From Tannerellaceae bacterium (GTDB taxonomy: Bacteria; Bacteroidota; Bacteroidia; Bacteroidales; Tannerellaceae): a DNA stretch of 54,630 bases. How positions within the stretch are numbered: the stretch's first letter is position 1; every line of letters starts with the position of its first letter. Below the pieces are notes generated by a model. That model was not told the origin of the DNA and ran no database searches. It saw only the letters and a list, made by a program, of their open reading frames with translations. This document shows, piece by piece, positions 1-10,043 of the stretch. A program made the translations under genes and the position numbers. The DNA lies in assembly GCA_031264865.1 (NCBI GenBank), contig JAISDJ010000253.1, positions 1-54,630 on the forward strand, in the 5' to 3' direction.

Positions 1-1733
1 ATGTCTTTGTAGTATAGTTCGGCGGAGGCCTCGTATTCGTTGTCGGCCAGATTGCGGAAATAACCGATGGCGAACTGGTCGCATAGCTGGGGTTTTACAT
101 TCTGCGAGGCCTGGAACCAGACGTCGAGGGGCGAGCCCGACGCGGAGTTGGAGGCCAGTTGTATATACTGCGCCGTGCGCGAATAGCTGGCTTTCATCGA
201 TTGATAGTCGCTGATGATATAGGTTATTCCCGCCCGGGGCTCCAGTTGTTGCTGCGTTTTGTAGATCTTTCCCCTTTTGTAGGTTTTTGTGTACGCCACG
301 TTGTAATTTTCCAGGTATTCCTGTTCTTCCCCGTTCGATATGTTTTGAAAAGCGGAGTAGCGCAGGCCGTATTTTAGTTTCAGCCTATCGGCAATCGTCG
401 TTTCATTGGCGATGTACACGGCATGTTCTGCGGCATATTCCTTGGGGAAGGCGATCCGTCCGAGAATTGATTCGTCGCTGGTTCCCCCGCCTTCGCCGGG
501 AATAAAGCGGTGGTAAATAAAATTATATCCGAATTTCAGGTGGTTCGTCGGGTTCGGTAGATACGAAAAGTCGGCCTTCATGCCGTAGTCGTTCATTTTA
601 GACTTCCATTCCTGGTTTAATTGTTCGCTCAGGTTGCTTTTCAGGTAATAGTCGTAAAAGCTCCCGATGAGGGTGAAATTAGAGAATACCTTGGGCGAAA
701 AGATATGGTTCCAGCGGGCGGTAACGGTTTGATTGCCGAAATCCATGCCGGCAAAGCGGTTGGAAAAATTATCCCTTCCGAAATAACCGGCCAGAAAGAT
801 CCGGTTGTTGTCATTGATACGGAAATTCACCTTTGCATTCATATCATAAAAGTAAAGGCTCGATTTCCGCAGGTTCTCATCGGATGATAGTTTCAGAAAT
901 ACATCGGCATACGTTCGCCTCCCCGAAACAAGCGCGGAAGCTTTTGAACCCAACGGACTCTCCAACGTAAGGCGACTTGAGATGAGGCCGATACCTCCTG
1001 TTCCTGTAAAGCGCTGGTTATTTCCGTCTTTCGTACGAATGTCGAGCAGAGAAGAAAGCCGTCCGCCGAAGGTAGCCGGGATATCTCCTTTATAAAGTGT
1101 CACATCCTTGATTGCATCATTATTAAATACAGAAAAGAATCCCATCAGGTGCGATGCACTGTAAACGGTTGCTTCGTCTAAAAGGATAAGATTCTGGTCG
1201 TGTCCGCCTCCACGTACGCTAAATCCGGAAGAACCTTCGGAGGTAGACTGTACGCCCGGTAGCAACTGTATCGCCTTGATAACGTCTACTTCGCCCATTA
1301 GAGCCGGAACGGTTTTGATAGCTTTGGCCGACAGTTTCTCTACGCTCATCTCCGCTTTCGTAATGGTTACATTCTTACCTTCCGCCGAAATGATAACTTC
1401 CGACAATTCTTGGGCGTTTATTGCCAAGTCTACGTTCAGTTTAATATCGGATGTAAGTTCTATCGGAATTTCTTTTTTAAGATAACCCACATAGGAAAAA
1501 ACCAATGTATACTTCCCTTTCGGAAGACTAAGAGAGTAAAATCCGTAAGGATTCGAAACGGTTCCCGTACGTGTACCCGAAATAATAACTTCCGCCCCGA
1601 TGAGGTCTTCGCCGTTGCTGTGATCTTTAATATTTCCACTGATTGTAAACTTCTTTTCCTGTGCCAAAAGGGTAAATGATGTAAAAACGAATAGGACAAA
1701 GAAGGGTAGTAAATGTTTGCTTGCTTTTGCCAT
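1..1733 (-). CDS. TonB-dependent outer-membrane receptor with carboxypeptidase-like regulatory domain (partial, C-terminus off the left edge)
   Basis: Reading the minus strand from ATG 1733 gives about 577 uninterrupted codons to the window edge, so the gene is cut by the boundary, not broken. An in-frame ATG at 1742 is an alternative start. Residues 1-25 are a Sec signal peptide (hydrophobic run ending LLAQ). Residues about 30-105 look like a carboxypeptidase-D regulatory-like domain (motifs LIGAEVIISGTRTGTVSNPYG and FSYVGY). A TonB-box-like segment (ELSEVIISAEG) and a plug domain follow, with FSVRGGGHDQNLILLDEATV. The rest is beta-barrel, including QFAIGYFRN near the edge. Receptors of this subtype, distinct from SusC, are often followed by a DUF4249 lipoprotein, which would lie to the left. 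It imports an unknown ligand across the outer membrane using TonB energy. It is divergent from the fecR gene at 1970. Confidence 0.88.
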   Translation of the reverse strand, partial: MAKASKHLLPFFVLFVFTSFTLLAQEKKFTISGNIKDHSNGEDLIGAEVIISGTRTGTVSNPYGFYSLSLPKGKYTLVFSYVGYLKKEIPIELTSDIKLNVDLAINAQELSEVIISAEGKNVTITKAEMSVEKLSAKAIKTVPALMGEVDVIKAIQLLPGVQSTSEGSSGFSVRGGGHDQNLILLDEATVYSASHLMGFFSVFNNDAIKDVTLYKGDIPATFGGRLSSLLDIRTKDGNNQRFTGTGGIGLISSRLTLESPLGSKASALVSGRRTYADVFLKLSSDENLRKSSLYFYDMNAKVNFRINDNNRIFLAGYFGRDNFSNRFAGMDFGNQTVTARWNHIFSPKVFSNFTLIGSFYDYYLKSNLSEQLNQEWKSKMNDYGMKADFSYLPNPTNHLKFGYNFIYHRFIPGEGGGTSDESILGRIAFPKEYAAEHAVYIANETTIADRLKLKYGLRYSAFQNISNGEEQEYLENYNVAYTKTYKRGKIYKTQQQLEPRAGITYIISDYQSMKASYSRTAQYIQLASNSASGSPLDVWFQASQNVKPQLCDQFAIGYFRNLADNEYEASAELYYKD

Positions 1734-1969
1734 AAGGCTCATCAACTTGTTTTCATTTTTATTTGTCTGCCGCAAAGAAACATATAATTTATGAATATTG
1801 ATATAGAAAAAGACAAAATAGATCTTTTTACGATTCTACGAGACAGAAATAAAGAAAAACGGTAAAAAGCGCTCAGGGAAGAGTTCTTTTCTTGTATCAC
1901 AAAATATTTAACATTTTTATTAAGTACAAAATCATCGGCTGTACGTCCTTTCTTAAATAAAACATCCTT

Positions 1970-3181
1970 ATGACTATTCGGAACGACAAACATTATACTT
2001 TAGTTGAGCTGCTGGATGATGCTTATTTTATCTTATCGGTCAAAAACCCCACGTTGGAAAGTGATATGTTTTGGAAAGATGCGATAAAAAAAGGTTATCT
2101 CACTCCTGAAACATATGCGCTTGCCAACGATTTTATTTTATCTGTTCAGCCTAAAGAATTGGATAAAAATCAAAAGGCCGAGATATGGGATAATATCAGG
2201 AAACGGAATATAAAGAGACAAAGAAAAAAGGCTGATAGATGGATCTTTGTATCGGCTATTGCCGCTTGCCTGACCGCGCTGACAATTCTGTCTGTAAACT
2301 ATTTTCACCCAACAGAAAACCCTTATAAGGAGATGCTTGTAAGCATCGAAAAACCGGATACGGCCGTCAATGCGATCCAAATCATCTTTCCGGATAGCAA
2401 ACCGCTTATTATCAAGAATAAGAATGCCAATATCCAATACACCGGGGAAGGAACCATCTTAGTTGATTCGGAGGTTTCGGAAAACGAAAAACAAACTCCG
2501 ACCGTATCCGATATTTCGGGTAAAAACAAAACGAACGCCTATAATCAACTCATTATCCCCAAGGGACAACAATCTTCGCTCATCTTATCGGACGGCACTA
2601 AAATATGGCTCAATGCGGGTACGCGGATCGTATATCCTCCTGTCTTCAACAAAGCGGAAAGAGTTGTATATGTTGAAGGTGAAGTGTTTTTAAACGTTTC
2701 CCCTGATAGCAAACGTCCTTTTATTGTTAAAACAAAAGAGTTTGATATCCAGGTAACGGGGACCTCCTTCAATGTTAGTTCTTATGAAGACATGGAAGAA
2801 TATTCGGTAGTCTTGGTGGGAGGTTCCGTCAAAATCAAATCCAAGGAATTGAAAGAAGAAATAACACTTGTTCCCAACCAAAAACTGTCTCGTCTTCGCA
2901 GTAAATACAATATTGAAACAGTCAACGCCACCGAATATACGGCATGGATAAACGGCTTTTATCAATATAAAGGAGAGAAAATAGCTAAAGTGATACAAAA
3001 ACTATCTTATTATTATAATTATAACATTTACTGTGATGAAGAAATTGCCCGAAAAACCTGCTCCGGTAAATTGGATTTGAAGCAGGACATCGAAAAAGTA
3101 TTAGACACTTTATGCCGGGGATCCGTGCCTATGATTTATCAAAAAGATGGTAACAATTATTACATTCGGTCGTTAGATTAA
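1970..3181 (+). CDS. FecR-family anti-sigma factor
   Basis: This 403-residue inner-membrane regulator has an N-terminal cytoplasmic segment of about 88 residues that would bind an ECF sigma factor. One transmembrane helix lies at about 90-112 (IFVSAIAACLTALTIL). The periplasmic FecR domain is at about 190-290 (motifs LILSDGTKIWLNAGT, VEGEVFLNV, GTSFNVSSY). A C-terminal DUF4974 domain (about 325-403) would contact the STN domain of the partner receptor. The gene lies directly upstream of an STN-containing susC, as expected for a trans-envelope signalling trio. What is odd is that no sigma gene precedes it; the only ECF sigma gene in the window is at 13168, at the far end of the operon. The family call is firm; the pairing with that sigma factor is inference. 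Confidence 0.93.
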   Translation: MTIRNDKHYTLVELLDDAYFILSVKNPTLESDMFWKDAIKKGYLTPETYALANDFILSVQPKELDKNQKAEIWDNIRKRNIKRQRKKADRWIFVSAIAACLTALTILSVNYFHPTENPYKEMLVSIEKPDTAVNAIQIIFPDSKPLIIKNKNANIQYTGEGTILVDSEVSENEKQTPTVSDISGKNKTNAYNQLIIPKGQQSSLILSDGTKIWLNAGTRIVYPPVFNKAERVVYVEGEVFLNVSPDSKRPFIVKTKEFDIQVTGTSFNVSSYEDMEEYSVVLVGGSVKIKSKELKEEITLVPNQKLSRLRSKYNIETVNATEYTAWINGFYQYKGEKIAKVIQKLSYYYNYNIYCDEEIARKTCSGKLDLKQDIEKVLDTLCRGSVPMIYQKDGNNYYIRSLD

Positions 3182-3330
3182 TAAAATATCAACCCACAAA
3201 ATCACACTATTATGAGAGATCCTCCAATAAAAACGGAAAAGGCCGGATAAAATACCCCTACTCCATCCAGCCTCTGATTTGTAGATTGAGAATTGATATC
3301 AGAAACTTCAACCTAAAATCATTCAAATGT

Positions 3331-6300
3331 ATGACAAATAATTTAAATTTAATTATAGATGTCTTGCACATTTATTATAATAAAATTTTCAGGATTATGA
3401 GAATAACCACCCTATTCCTGACTATCTGCATAAGCTATCTGGCAGCAGAAAATAGTTATGCCCAGTTAACTCATCTCTCGTTGAAAACGAAAGAGGCTAC
3501 TTTTTTGGAAATCTTTGACGAGATAGAAAATAAAAGTGAGTTTATTTTCTTCTATCACGATGATGTGCTCGACTTAAACAGAAAGGTACGATTGAACATA
3601 AAAAATCAGCCTGTAGACAAAATATTGGATAATCTGTTTAAAGGAACCAATATAACCTATACGATTGAAGACAGACAAATCTCTTTATTCACCCGAAACG
3701 AGTCTGCCCAACAGCCCTCTCTGAGAATAACCGGACGAATCTCCGATGAAAACGGAGAACCGTTGATCGGAGTTAATATTCAGGAAGAAGGGACAACCAA
3801 TGGGGTTGTGACCGATATAAACGGGAATTTTACGATTTATAACGTTTCCGGAGAATCAGCAACGCTGGTATTTTCTTACATCGGTTATATCTCGCAGAAA
3901 ATAGTAGTCGGGAATCAGCGAAGCCTGAATATCCGGATGCTTCCGGATACTCAAAACCTGGAAGAAGTGGTGGTTGTAGGTTTCGGATTACAGAAAAGGG
4001 AAAGCGTCATCGGAGCCATATCCACCGTTAAACCGTCTACTTTCCAGGTTTCCCAATCCCGGTCGATCACAAACAACCTGGCCGGACAAATTGCCGGAGT
4101 GATTGCCGTACAACGTACCGGAGAACCGGGATATGATACCTCCGAGTTCTGGATTCGCGGTATAAATACGTTCGGCGCCAATGCAACTCCATTGGTTCTC
4201 GTAGACGGAGTAGAGAGAAGCCTGAACGATATCTCTCCCGAAGAGATCGAATCGTTCTCCGTATTGAAAGATGCAACAGCAACGGCCGTGTACGGGGTAC
4301 GCGGAGCCAACGGCGTGATCCTGATCCAAACCAAAAAAGGACAGATTGGGAAAACACGTATCTCCGTAAAAATCGACCATGGTATTTCAGCGCCTACACA
4401 ATTACCTGAATTTGTGGATGGCGCCAAATACATGGAAGTGGTCAATGCAGCCCGTATCCTCTCAAATGCCGAAGGACAGGGATATTCTGCCGAAGATATA
4501 GAAAAAACAAGAACCGGAGCCGATCCCGATCTATTCCCTAATATGAACTGGCTGGAGGCCGTAACCAGATCGTATGCGCCTAATAACCGGGTGAGCCTGG
4601 ACGTCAACGGAGGAAGCGAACTATTACGATACAGCCTGGTACTTTCTTATTATGGAGAAGAAGGGATTATCAAGAAAGATCGCTCCACAGATTACGATTC
4701 ACAATTGAAATTCCAACGATACAATGTTCGCAGTAATGTAGATATCAATCTTACTTCATCTACCTTGCTCAATGTAAGTATCGGAGGATATATAAAAAAC
4801 AGAAACGCCCCAAGTGAAGGGATCAACAGTATTTTAGATGCAGCTTTTCTTGTCACTCCCATTATCTATCCGGCTCAATATTCCAATGGGCAGCTTGCCA
4901 ACCGAACCAGCGGCAATAACCCTTGGGCGATGGCTACTCAACATGGTTATAAAAAGAGATATGAAAGTTCGATCCAGTCTACTATGAGCATCGAACAGAA
5001 TATCGGGAAATTATATTCATCGCTGGAAGGATTGAAATTGAAAGCCTTGTTTTCATTCGACGCCTGGAACTGGAGTGATATTAACCGGGGCAAAGTACCT
5101 ACTTACTATTCGGCTTACGGAAGAGATGATAACGGAGACTTATTGACCAGCCTGCTCAACGAAGGGCAGGAGTTCCTAGGATTCAGTAAAGGTGCGGGAG
5201 GAAACCGTGCGATGTATATCGAAACTCAGTTGAACTATAACAGGCGCTTTGACGATCATCTGGTAGATGCCTTGTTTCTGTATAATATGCGGGATTATGT
5301 AGATGCCGATGCCGATTCGGGGATCAAGTCATTACCTTACCGAAATCAGGGGATTTCCGGACGTTTGTCTTACAGTTATGCAGACAAATATTTTGTTGAA
5401 GCGAATTTCGGATATAATGGTTCCGAAAACTTCCAGAAAGGTTACCGGTTCGGATTCTTTCCTTCTATCGCCATGGGATGGATGATCTCTAATGAATCGT
5501 TTATGAAAAATATATCGGGCGTCCTCTCCAAACTAAAAATCAGGGGATCCTGGGGATTAGTAGGAAACGATCAGTTAGGCGGAAGACGTTTTGCGTATGT
5601 CTCTACCATAAACAACTCAAACGGATATAAATGGGGATATACAGGATCGTACAGCCAGTCTGGTAAACAGGAAGGCGACTTCGGGATCCCAAACCTTACC
5701 TGGGAAACTTCGGAAAAGATCAATCTAGGCCTTGAAATCGGGTTGTTCAGCTGGCTGAATATGCAGGTCGATGTTTTTAAAGAAAACAGACGGGACATTT
5801 TTATGCAACGGAAAACGATCCCGGAAATAGCCGGATACAATATAGCTCCCTGGGCCAATTTCGGTAAGGTGACGAATAAAGGGATCGACATGAATATTGA
5901 GATGAATCATAAATTTAACAAGGATCTTCTGATTTCAACGCGTGGAAACTTCACTTTTGCCAGAAATAAGGTGATCGAATATGACGAACCGGAAGGATTG
6001 AAAGGCACTACCCGCGCTCAGACGGGCCAACCGTTAAGACAACATTTCGGACTTATAGCCGACGGTTTGTATACAAAAGATGACTTTACCGACGGAGTAC
6101 TAAAAAGCGATTTGCCCAGGCCAACGTTCGGTGATGTGGCTCCCGGAGATATAAAATATATCGACATAAATGAAGATGGGAAAATAGACGCCTTCGATAA
6201 ATGCCCGATCGGGAGGCCCTGGGTTCCGGAAATCGTCTATGGTTTTGGCGTAAACCTTAAATATAAGAATGTTGATTTCGGTATCTTTTTCCAGGGTGCC

Positions 6301-6711
6301 GGTAATTTTACGAACATGCTGAAAGGTAATAACCTTATCCCTGCCAGTGGTGGTGGAGGCTTAGGCAATATCTATTCAAATGTAGACGATCGCTGGACGG
6401 AAGAAAATCCGCGTCAGGATGTATTCTGGCCTCGCCTCTCTTTCTACGATTCCGAAAACAACAAGCAGGAGTCTACCTGGTGGCTGAAGAACGCCAGCTA
6501 TTTACGTCTGAAAAATCTGGAGATCGGCTATACACTTCCACGTTCCTGGCAAAAAAAGGTTGCCATGCGGAATGCCAGAATATATGCCAGGGGATCAAAT
6601 CTGCTGACATGGGCGCCTTTCGATATGTGGGATCCTGAAATAGGTTCAAGCAATGGCTTGACTTATCCTACGATGAAGATTATTTCAATAGGTTTGGAAA
6701 TTACATTTTAA
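3331..6711 (+). CDS. SusC/RagA-family TonB-linked outer-membrane transporter with STN domain (locus A)
   Basis: This is a TonB-dependent glycan/nutrient transporter of about 1126 residues. A frame extends further upstream to a TTG at 3286, but ATG 3331 is preferred; ATG 3397 would also leave a complete signal peptide (ITTLFLTICISYLAAENSYA). In order: STN (secretin/TonB N-terminal) domain at about 48-105, carboxypeptidase-like domain at about 130-200, TonB-box region LEEVVVVGFG near 210, plug with WIRGINTFGANATPLVLVDG and ATATAVYGVRGANGVILI, then the barrel, ending in a terminal Phe. The STN domain means the receptor probably signals to the FecR protein encoded 150 bp upstream, as well as transporting. 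It pairs with the SusD-like lipoprotein 11 bp downstream. The substrate is not evident. Confidence 0.95.
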   Translation: MTNNLNLIIDVLHIYYNKIFRIMRITTLFLTICISYLAAENSYAQLTHLSLKTKEATFLEIFDEIENKSEFIFFYHDDVLDLNRKVRLNIKNQPVDKILDNLFKGTNITYTIEDRQISLFTRNESAQQPSLRITGRISDENGEPLIGVNIQEEGTTNGVVTDINGNFTIYNVSGESATLVFSYIGYISQKIVVGNQRSLNIRMLPDTQNLEEVVVVGFGLQKRESVIGAISTVKPSTFQVSQSRSITNNLAGQIAGVIAVQRTGEPGYDTSEFWIRGINTFGANATPLVLVDGVERSLNDISPEEIESFSVLKDATATAVYGVRGANGVILIQTKKGQIGKTRISVKIDHGISAPTQLPEFVDGAKYMEVVNAARILSNAEGQGYSAEDIEKTRTGADPDLFPNMNWLEAVTRSYAPNNRVSLDVNGGSELLRYSLVLSYYGEEGIIKKDRSTDYDSQLKFQRYNVRSNVDINLTSSTLLNVSIGGYIKNRNAPSEGINSILDAAFLVTPIIYPAQYSNGQLANRTSGNNPWAMATQHGYKKRYESSIQSTMSIEQNIGKLYSSLEGLKLKALFSFDAWNWSDINRGKVPTYYSAYGRDDNGDLLTSLLNEGQEFLGFSKGAGGNRAMYIETQLNYNRRFDDHLVDALFLYNMRDYVDADADSGIKSLPYRNQGISGRLSYSYADKYFVEANFGYNGSENFQKGYRFGFFPSIAMGWMISNESFMKNISGVLSKLKIRGSWGLVGNDQLGGRRFAYVSTINNSNGYKWGYTGSYSQSGKQEGDFGIPNLTWETSEKINLGLEIGLFSWLNMQVDVFKENRRDIFMQRKTIPEIAGYNIAPWANFGKVTNKGIDMNIEMNHKFNKDLLISTRGNFTFARNKVIEYDEPEGLKGTTRAQTGQPLRQHFGLIADGLYTKDDFTDGVLKSDLPRPTFGDVAPGDIKYIDINEDGKIDAFDKCPIGRPWVPEIVYGFGVNLKYKNVDFGIFFQGAGNFTNMLKGNNLIPASGGGGLGNIYSNVDDRWTEENPRQDVFWPRLSFYDSENNKQESTWWLKNASYLRLKNLEIGYTLPRSWQKKVAMRNARIYARGSNLLTWAPFDMWDPEIGSSNGLTYPTMKIISIGLEITF

Positions 6712-6722
6712 TAGATAACATT

Positions 6723-8576
6723 ATGAAAAAAATAAGTTGGATTTTAATCAGCATATACTCAGTAGCGGCAATATTGACTTCATGTGCTGATTTCCTAGAT
6801 AAAGAACCTGACGACATGCTTACCCTGGAAATGGTATTCGACGACAAAAAAAGAACAGAGGAATGGCTGGCAACGATTTACACCCAAGTTCCCGATCTGC
6901 TGTCGGAATCTAATTTTACTTTCCGAATTTTATCCGATGATCTATTCATTAGTCCGGAACTACAACAATTTGGTGCGTCATTCGTTGTAAACGCTATTCA
7001 GGGTAACTGGAACCCATTAACCGATATGTCTATCGACGTATGGAATAACGGCTACAAAGCAATCCGTTCCGCCTATATATTTATGCAAAACGTGAAAGCA
7101 TTGCCGGAACAGGGCGTATCGGAACGAGATGCAGAGTTTATGCGGATGGAAGCTCGTTTTCTGATAGCCTATATCTATTCGCGCATTCTTTCGTTTCATG
7201 GTCCCTGTCCGCTGATAACCGAATTGGTTCCTCCCAGCTCTTCTGTGGAAGAACTGATGAGAACCCGGACACCCTTTGAGGAAATCGTAAACATACTGGA
7301 TAAAGAACTGATGGAGCTAAGCGCCTTCTTCCCCGAGGTATTGCCTCAGGAAGCAATGCAGTTCGGAAGGCCTACCAAAGGTATTTGCCTGGCGGTAAGA
7401 GCCCGCTTATTACTTTATGCCGCCAGTCCATTGTTCAATGGGAATCCGGATTATACTGATGTGGTTAACCCGGACGGTACTCCTCTTTTCCCTCAATCAT
7501 ATGATCCTGATAAGTGGAGAAAAGCGGCGGATGCCACCCGATTACTACTGGATGTTGCAGAAAAAGGAGTCTATAACCTATATGTAGAAAGGTATTCAAA
7601 TGGAGAAATAGATCCTTTCCTCTCTTTTCAGAATCTATTTCTTACAACGGCTGAGACGAACAAAGAAATCATTTTCGGGAGAGCCTCCGTCGATTATAAT
7701 TGGGCGAGAAGAACCCAGCCTCGTAACATCGGCGGTAGCGGTTTCCTTTCACCGCCACAAGGATTAGTAGACAAATTCTTTATGCGTAACGGATTGCCGA
7801 TAACTGCTCCTAATTCGGGATACACAGAAACCGGTTTTACCTCCGAACCTATCTTTTATGAAAATACATCGTACGACCTGGCCGACGAGGAAAGAACCAA
7901 AGGACTGGTGGTAGGAAAAGACGTATTCAATATGTACGCAAACAGGGAACCTCGTTTCTACATCAGTATCCGGTATAATAATCAATATATTCCGGCATAT
8001 AACTTATATACCCAACTGATGTTCAACCAGGCTGCCGGCCGGCCGAATCACGATTCTCCGCAATGCGGATATCTACCCCGCAAAGGTGTTTCTCCTAATG
8101 ACCTGCCTCGCACCTCGGCTTATCCGTACCGTCCGGGAATTATCTTCAGGCTCGGAGAGTTTTATCTGAATTATGCCGAAGCGTTGAATGAATGTGATCC
8201 GGGAAATCCGGAAATACTCAAGTATGTGAACCTCATTCGTGAACGGGCCAGTATTCCGCAATACGGGAATGGCGAAGGGATGATTTCGCCTCCTTCCGGA
8301 CAGGATAACATAAGGGAGTTGATATGGACCGAACGCCGGGTGGAACTATGTCTCGAAGGTGAGGTTCGCTATAACGACATAAGACGTTGGAAGATTGCCG
8401 AAGAGATATTCTCCGAGCCTCTTATGGGAATGAATGCATATGGCGCTACACCGGAGGAATATTATGTAAGGACAATCGTTACACAGCCTAAATTCGATAA
8501 GAAAATGTATCTGTGGCCTATCAAACAGACATTCATTGATAATAATCCGAATCTGATTCAAAACAAATTCTGGTAA
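6723..8576 (+). CDS. SusD/RagB-family nutrient-binding outer-membrane lipoprotein (locus A)
   Basis: This 617-residue surface lipoprotein caps the preceding SusC barrel and captures ligand. A lipoprotein signal peptide ends at Cys21 (VAAILTSC). The early SusD motif DFLDKEPDD is followed by the helical TPR-like core. Conserved late motifs are GEFYLNYAEALNECD, NLIRERASIPQ and IWTERRVELCLEGEVRYNDIRR, near the end. The gene starts 11 bp after the susC stop, so the pair is almost certainly cotranscribed. Length is within the family's range and no lesion is seen. Confidence 0.95.
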   Translation: MKKISWILISIYSVAAILTSCADFLDKEPDDMLTLEMVFDDKKRTEEWLATIYTQVPDLLSESNFTFRILSDDLFISPELQQFGASFVVNAIQGNWNPLTDMSIDVWNNGYKAIRSAYIFMQNVKALPEQGVSERDAEFMRMEARFLIAYIYSRILSFHGPCPLITELVPPSSSVEELMRTRTPFEEIVNILDKELMELSAFFPEVLPQEAMQFGRPTKGICLAVRARLLLYAASPLFNGNPDYTDVVNPDGTPLFPQSYDPDKWRKAADATRLLLDVAEKGVYNLYVERYSNGEIDPFLSFQNLFLTTAETNKEIIFGRASVDYNWARRTQPRNIGGSGFLSPPQGLVDKFFMRNGLPITAPNSGYTETGFTSEPIFYENTSYDLADEERTKGLVVGKDVFNMYANREPRFYISIRYNNQYIPAYNLYTQLMFNQAAGRPNHDSPQCGYLPRKGVSPNDLPRTSAYPYRPGIIFRLGEFYLNYAEALNECDPGNPEILKYVNLIRERASIPQYGNGEGMISPPSGQDNIRELIWTERRVELCLEGEVRYNDIRRWKIAEEIFSEPLMGMNAYGATPEEYYVRTIVTQPKFDKKMYLWPIKQTFIDNNPNLIQNKFW

Positions 8577-8577
8577 A

Positions 8578-8703
8578 ATGATGATCAGGAAAACAACTTT
8601 TATAGGCGTAGCAGTCGTAAGTATCTATAAGCATTTACCGCTAATGCTCCAGGATCATGGCACTGAAGTGGCTTTTCGTAATATTTGGATACGAAATTTA
8701 TAA
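8578..8703 (+). pseudogene. Remnant of a DUF1080 (3-keto-disaccharide hydrolase-like) gene, in-frame internal deletion
   Basis: A 41-codon frame starts right at the susD stop (TAA at 8574-8576, ATG at 8578). Its first 15 residues, MMIRKTTFIGVAVVS, look like the start of a secretion signal. Its last 18, LQDHGTEVAFRNIWIRNL, match the characteristic C-terminal strand of DUF1080 domains. The intact DUF1080 protein in this same window has LQDHGYPASFRNIKV at the equivalent place. The two ends are joined in frame around residues 16-20, so roughly 200 or more codons seem to have been removed by one deletion. The position, between susD and two Gfo/Idh/MocA genes, is where a DUF1080 gene would be expected in a keto-sugar operon. 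Assignment rests on motif recall, not on an alignment. Confidence 0.6.
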
Positions 8704-8723
8704 CCTTATTCGTTTATATAATT

Positions 8724-10031
8724 ATGACATTATCAAGAAGATCATTTCTAATCAAATCCTCCTGCGCCGTAGCAGCAGGGGTTACTATACCCGGTTTTTT
8801 GAAAGCTTCGGGTAGTCCTTCTTCAATCAGCGCCAATGACCGGATCAATGTAGCTTTGATTGGATGCCGGAATATGGGATGGAATAATCTGGTCGATTTT
8901 TTACCTCATAAAGACGTACAATGCCTGGCTCTGTGCGATATCGATGAAAATATCTTATCCAAACGGGCAAAAGATTTATCCGACAAGCAACAAACCGGAT
9001 TCGACTTGTACGCCGACTATCGGAAAATCCTCGACAGGAAAGATATCGACGCCGTCATTATCGGCACTCCCGACCATTGGCATTGCTTGCAATTCGTCGA
9101 TGCCTGTAAAGCCGGTAAGGATATTTATGTGGAGAAACCGATAGGCAACAGCATTGCTGAATGTGATGTTATGGTTGCTGCTACTGCGGAATATAACCGG
9201 ATTGTACAAGTTGGCCAGCAACAGCGTAGCGGCCAACACTGGAATGAGATGATTTCCTACCTACAGACAGGTGCATTGGGCACTATCGGGCATGTACATG
9301 TTTGGGCGAACTTTGATTACGGGGCGTTAATGAATAAAGTAAAAGATTCAGCCCCGCCAACAGGTGTCGACTATACTATGTGGTTAGGGCCTGCTCCCGA
9401 ACGTCCATTCAACAACCAACGTTTCCACGGTTCCTGGCGTATGTTCTGGAATTATGGCGGAGGTCTGATGACCGACTGGGGTGTTCACCTGCTGGATATG
9501 GCTCTGTGGGGTATGAATGTAAAGACATTGCCGCAGAAAATCCAGGCAACCGGAGGCAAATTCCTGTATCCGCAAGGAAGTCATGAAACCTTCGATACCC
9601 AATCGGTAGCGTATAAATTTGAAAATCATATCCTGACATGGGAACACAACACCAACAGCGATCTAACGTATATGGGCAAAAACTATGGACTTCGGTTTAT
9701 CGGTTCGAATGGCATGCTGGTAGCCGATCGTGAAGACTGGAAAGTGTTTCCTCTCAAACAGACCGAACCGGAAAAGACGGTAATAGCAGATCATCAGGAT
9801 CATAGAACCCATGTGAGGAATTTTCTGGATTGTATAAAAACAAGAAACCGGCAAACAGCTTGTACCATCGAAAACGGTAGTCTTTGTGCCAAGTATGCCC
9901 ATTTGGGAAATATTGCAGCAAGGGTAGACGAATCGTTGGTATATGATGATACGAAAAAGACGTTCAATCTGAAAAAAGCAGACCAGTATCTGAAACCCAT
10001 TTACCGGAAACCCTGGACAATATTATATTAA
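8724..10031 (+). CDS. Gfo/Idh/MocA-family oxidoreductase, twin-arginine exported (first copy)
   Basis: A predicted NAD(P)-dependent sugar oxidoreductase of 435 residues. ATG 8724 is chosen because it gives a twin-arginine signal (TLSRRSFLIKSSCAVAAGV) at the N-terminus; an upstream TTG at 8685 only adds residues that would overlap the DUF1080 remnant. The Rossmann domain begins INVALIGCRNMGWNN at about 40. Family motifs are DAVIIGTPDHWH and the catalytic-lysine motif YVEKPIGNS. The C-terminal alpha/beta domain contains GGGLMTDWGVHLLDMALWGM. Tat export of a folded, cofactor-loaded enzyme to the periplasm is expected. Together with the next gene it suggests oxidation of glycosides or sugars at one carbon; the exact substrate cannot be read. 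Confidence 0.9.
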   Translation: MTLSRRSFLIKSSCAVAAGVTIPGFLKASGSPSSISANDRINVALIGCRNMGWNNLVDFLPHKDVQCLALCDIDENILSKRAKDLSDKQQTGFDLYADYRKILDRKDIDAVIIGTPDHWHCLQFVDACKAGKDIYVEKPIGNSIAECDVMVAATAEYNRIVQVGQQQRSGQHWNEMISYLQTGALGTIGHVHVWANFDYGALMNKVKDSAPPTGVDYTMWLGPAPERPFNNQRFHGSWRMFWNYGGGLMTDWGVHLLDMALWGMNVKTLPQKIQATGGKFLYPQGSHETFDTQSVAYKFENHILTWEHNTNSDLTYMGKNYGLRFIGSNGMLVADREDWKVFPLKQTEPEKTVIADHQDHRTHVRNFLDCIKTRNRQTACTIENGSLCAKYAHLGNIAARVDESLVYDDTKKTFNLKKADQYLKPIYRKPWTILY

Positions 10032-10043
10032 ACCTGAAAAGAT

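Noticed and set aside
1743..1969. Divergent promoter region between the left receptor and fecR
   Set aside because: No TAnnTTTG box was found on either strand at a useful distance; an ECF-type promoter may be present but cannot be recognised by eye.
3182..3330. Tiny frame (12 codons) and possible regulatory elements between fecR and susC
   Set aside because: Too short to support a gene, and no -7 box or hairpin convincing enough to call.
3951..4607. A 218-codon minus-strand frame opposite the first susC
   Set aside because: It lies wholly inside a firm SusC gene on the other strand, shows no family motif, and its residue pattern follows the antisense of the plug domain.
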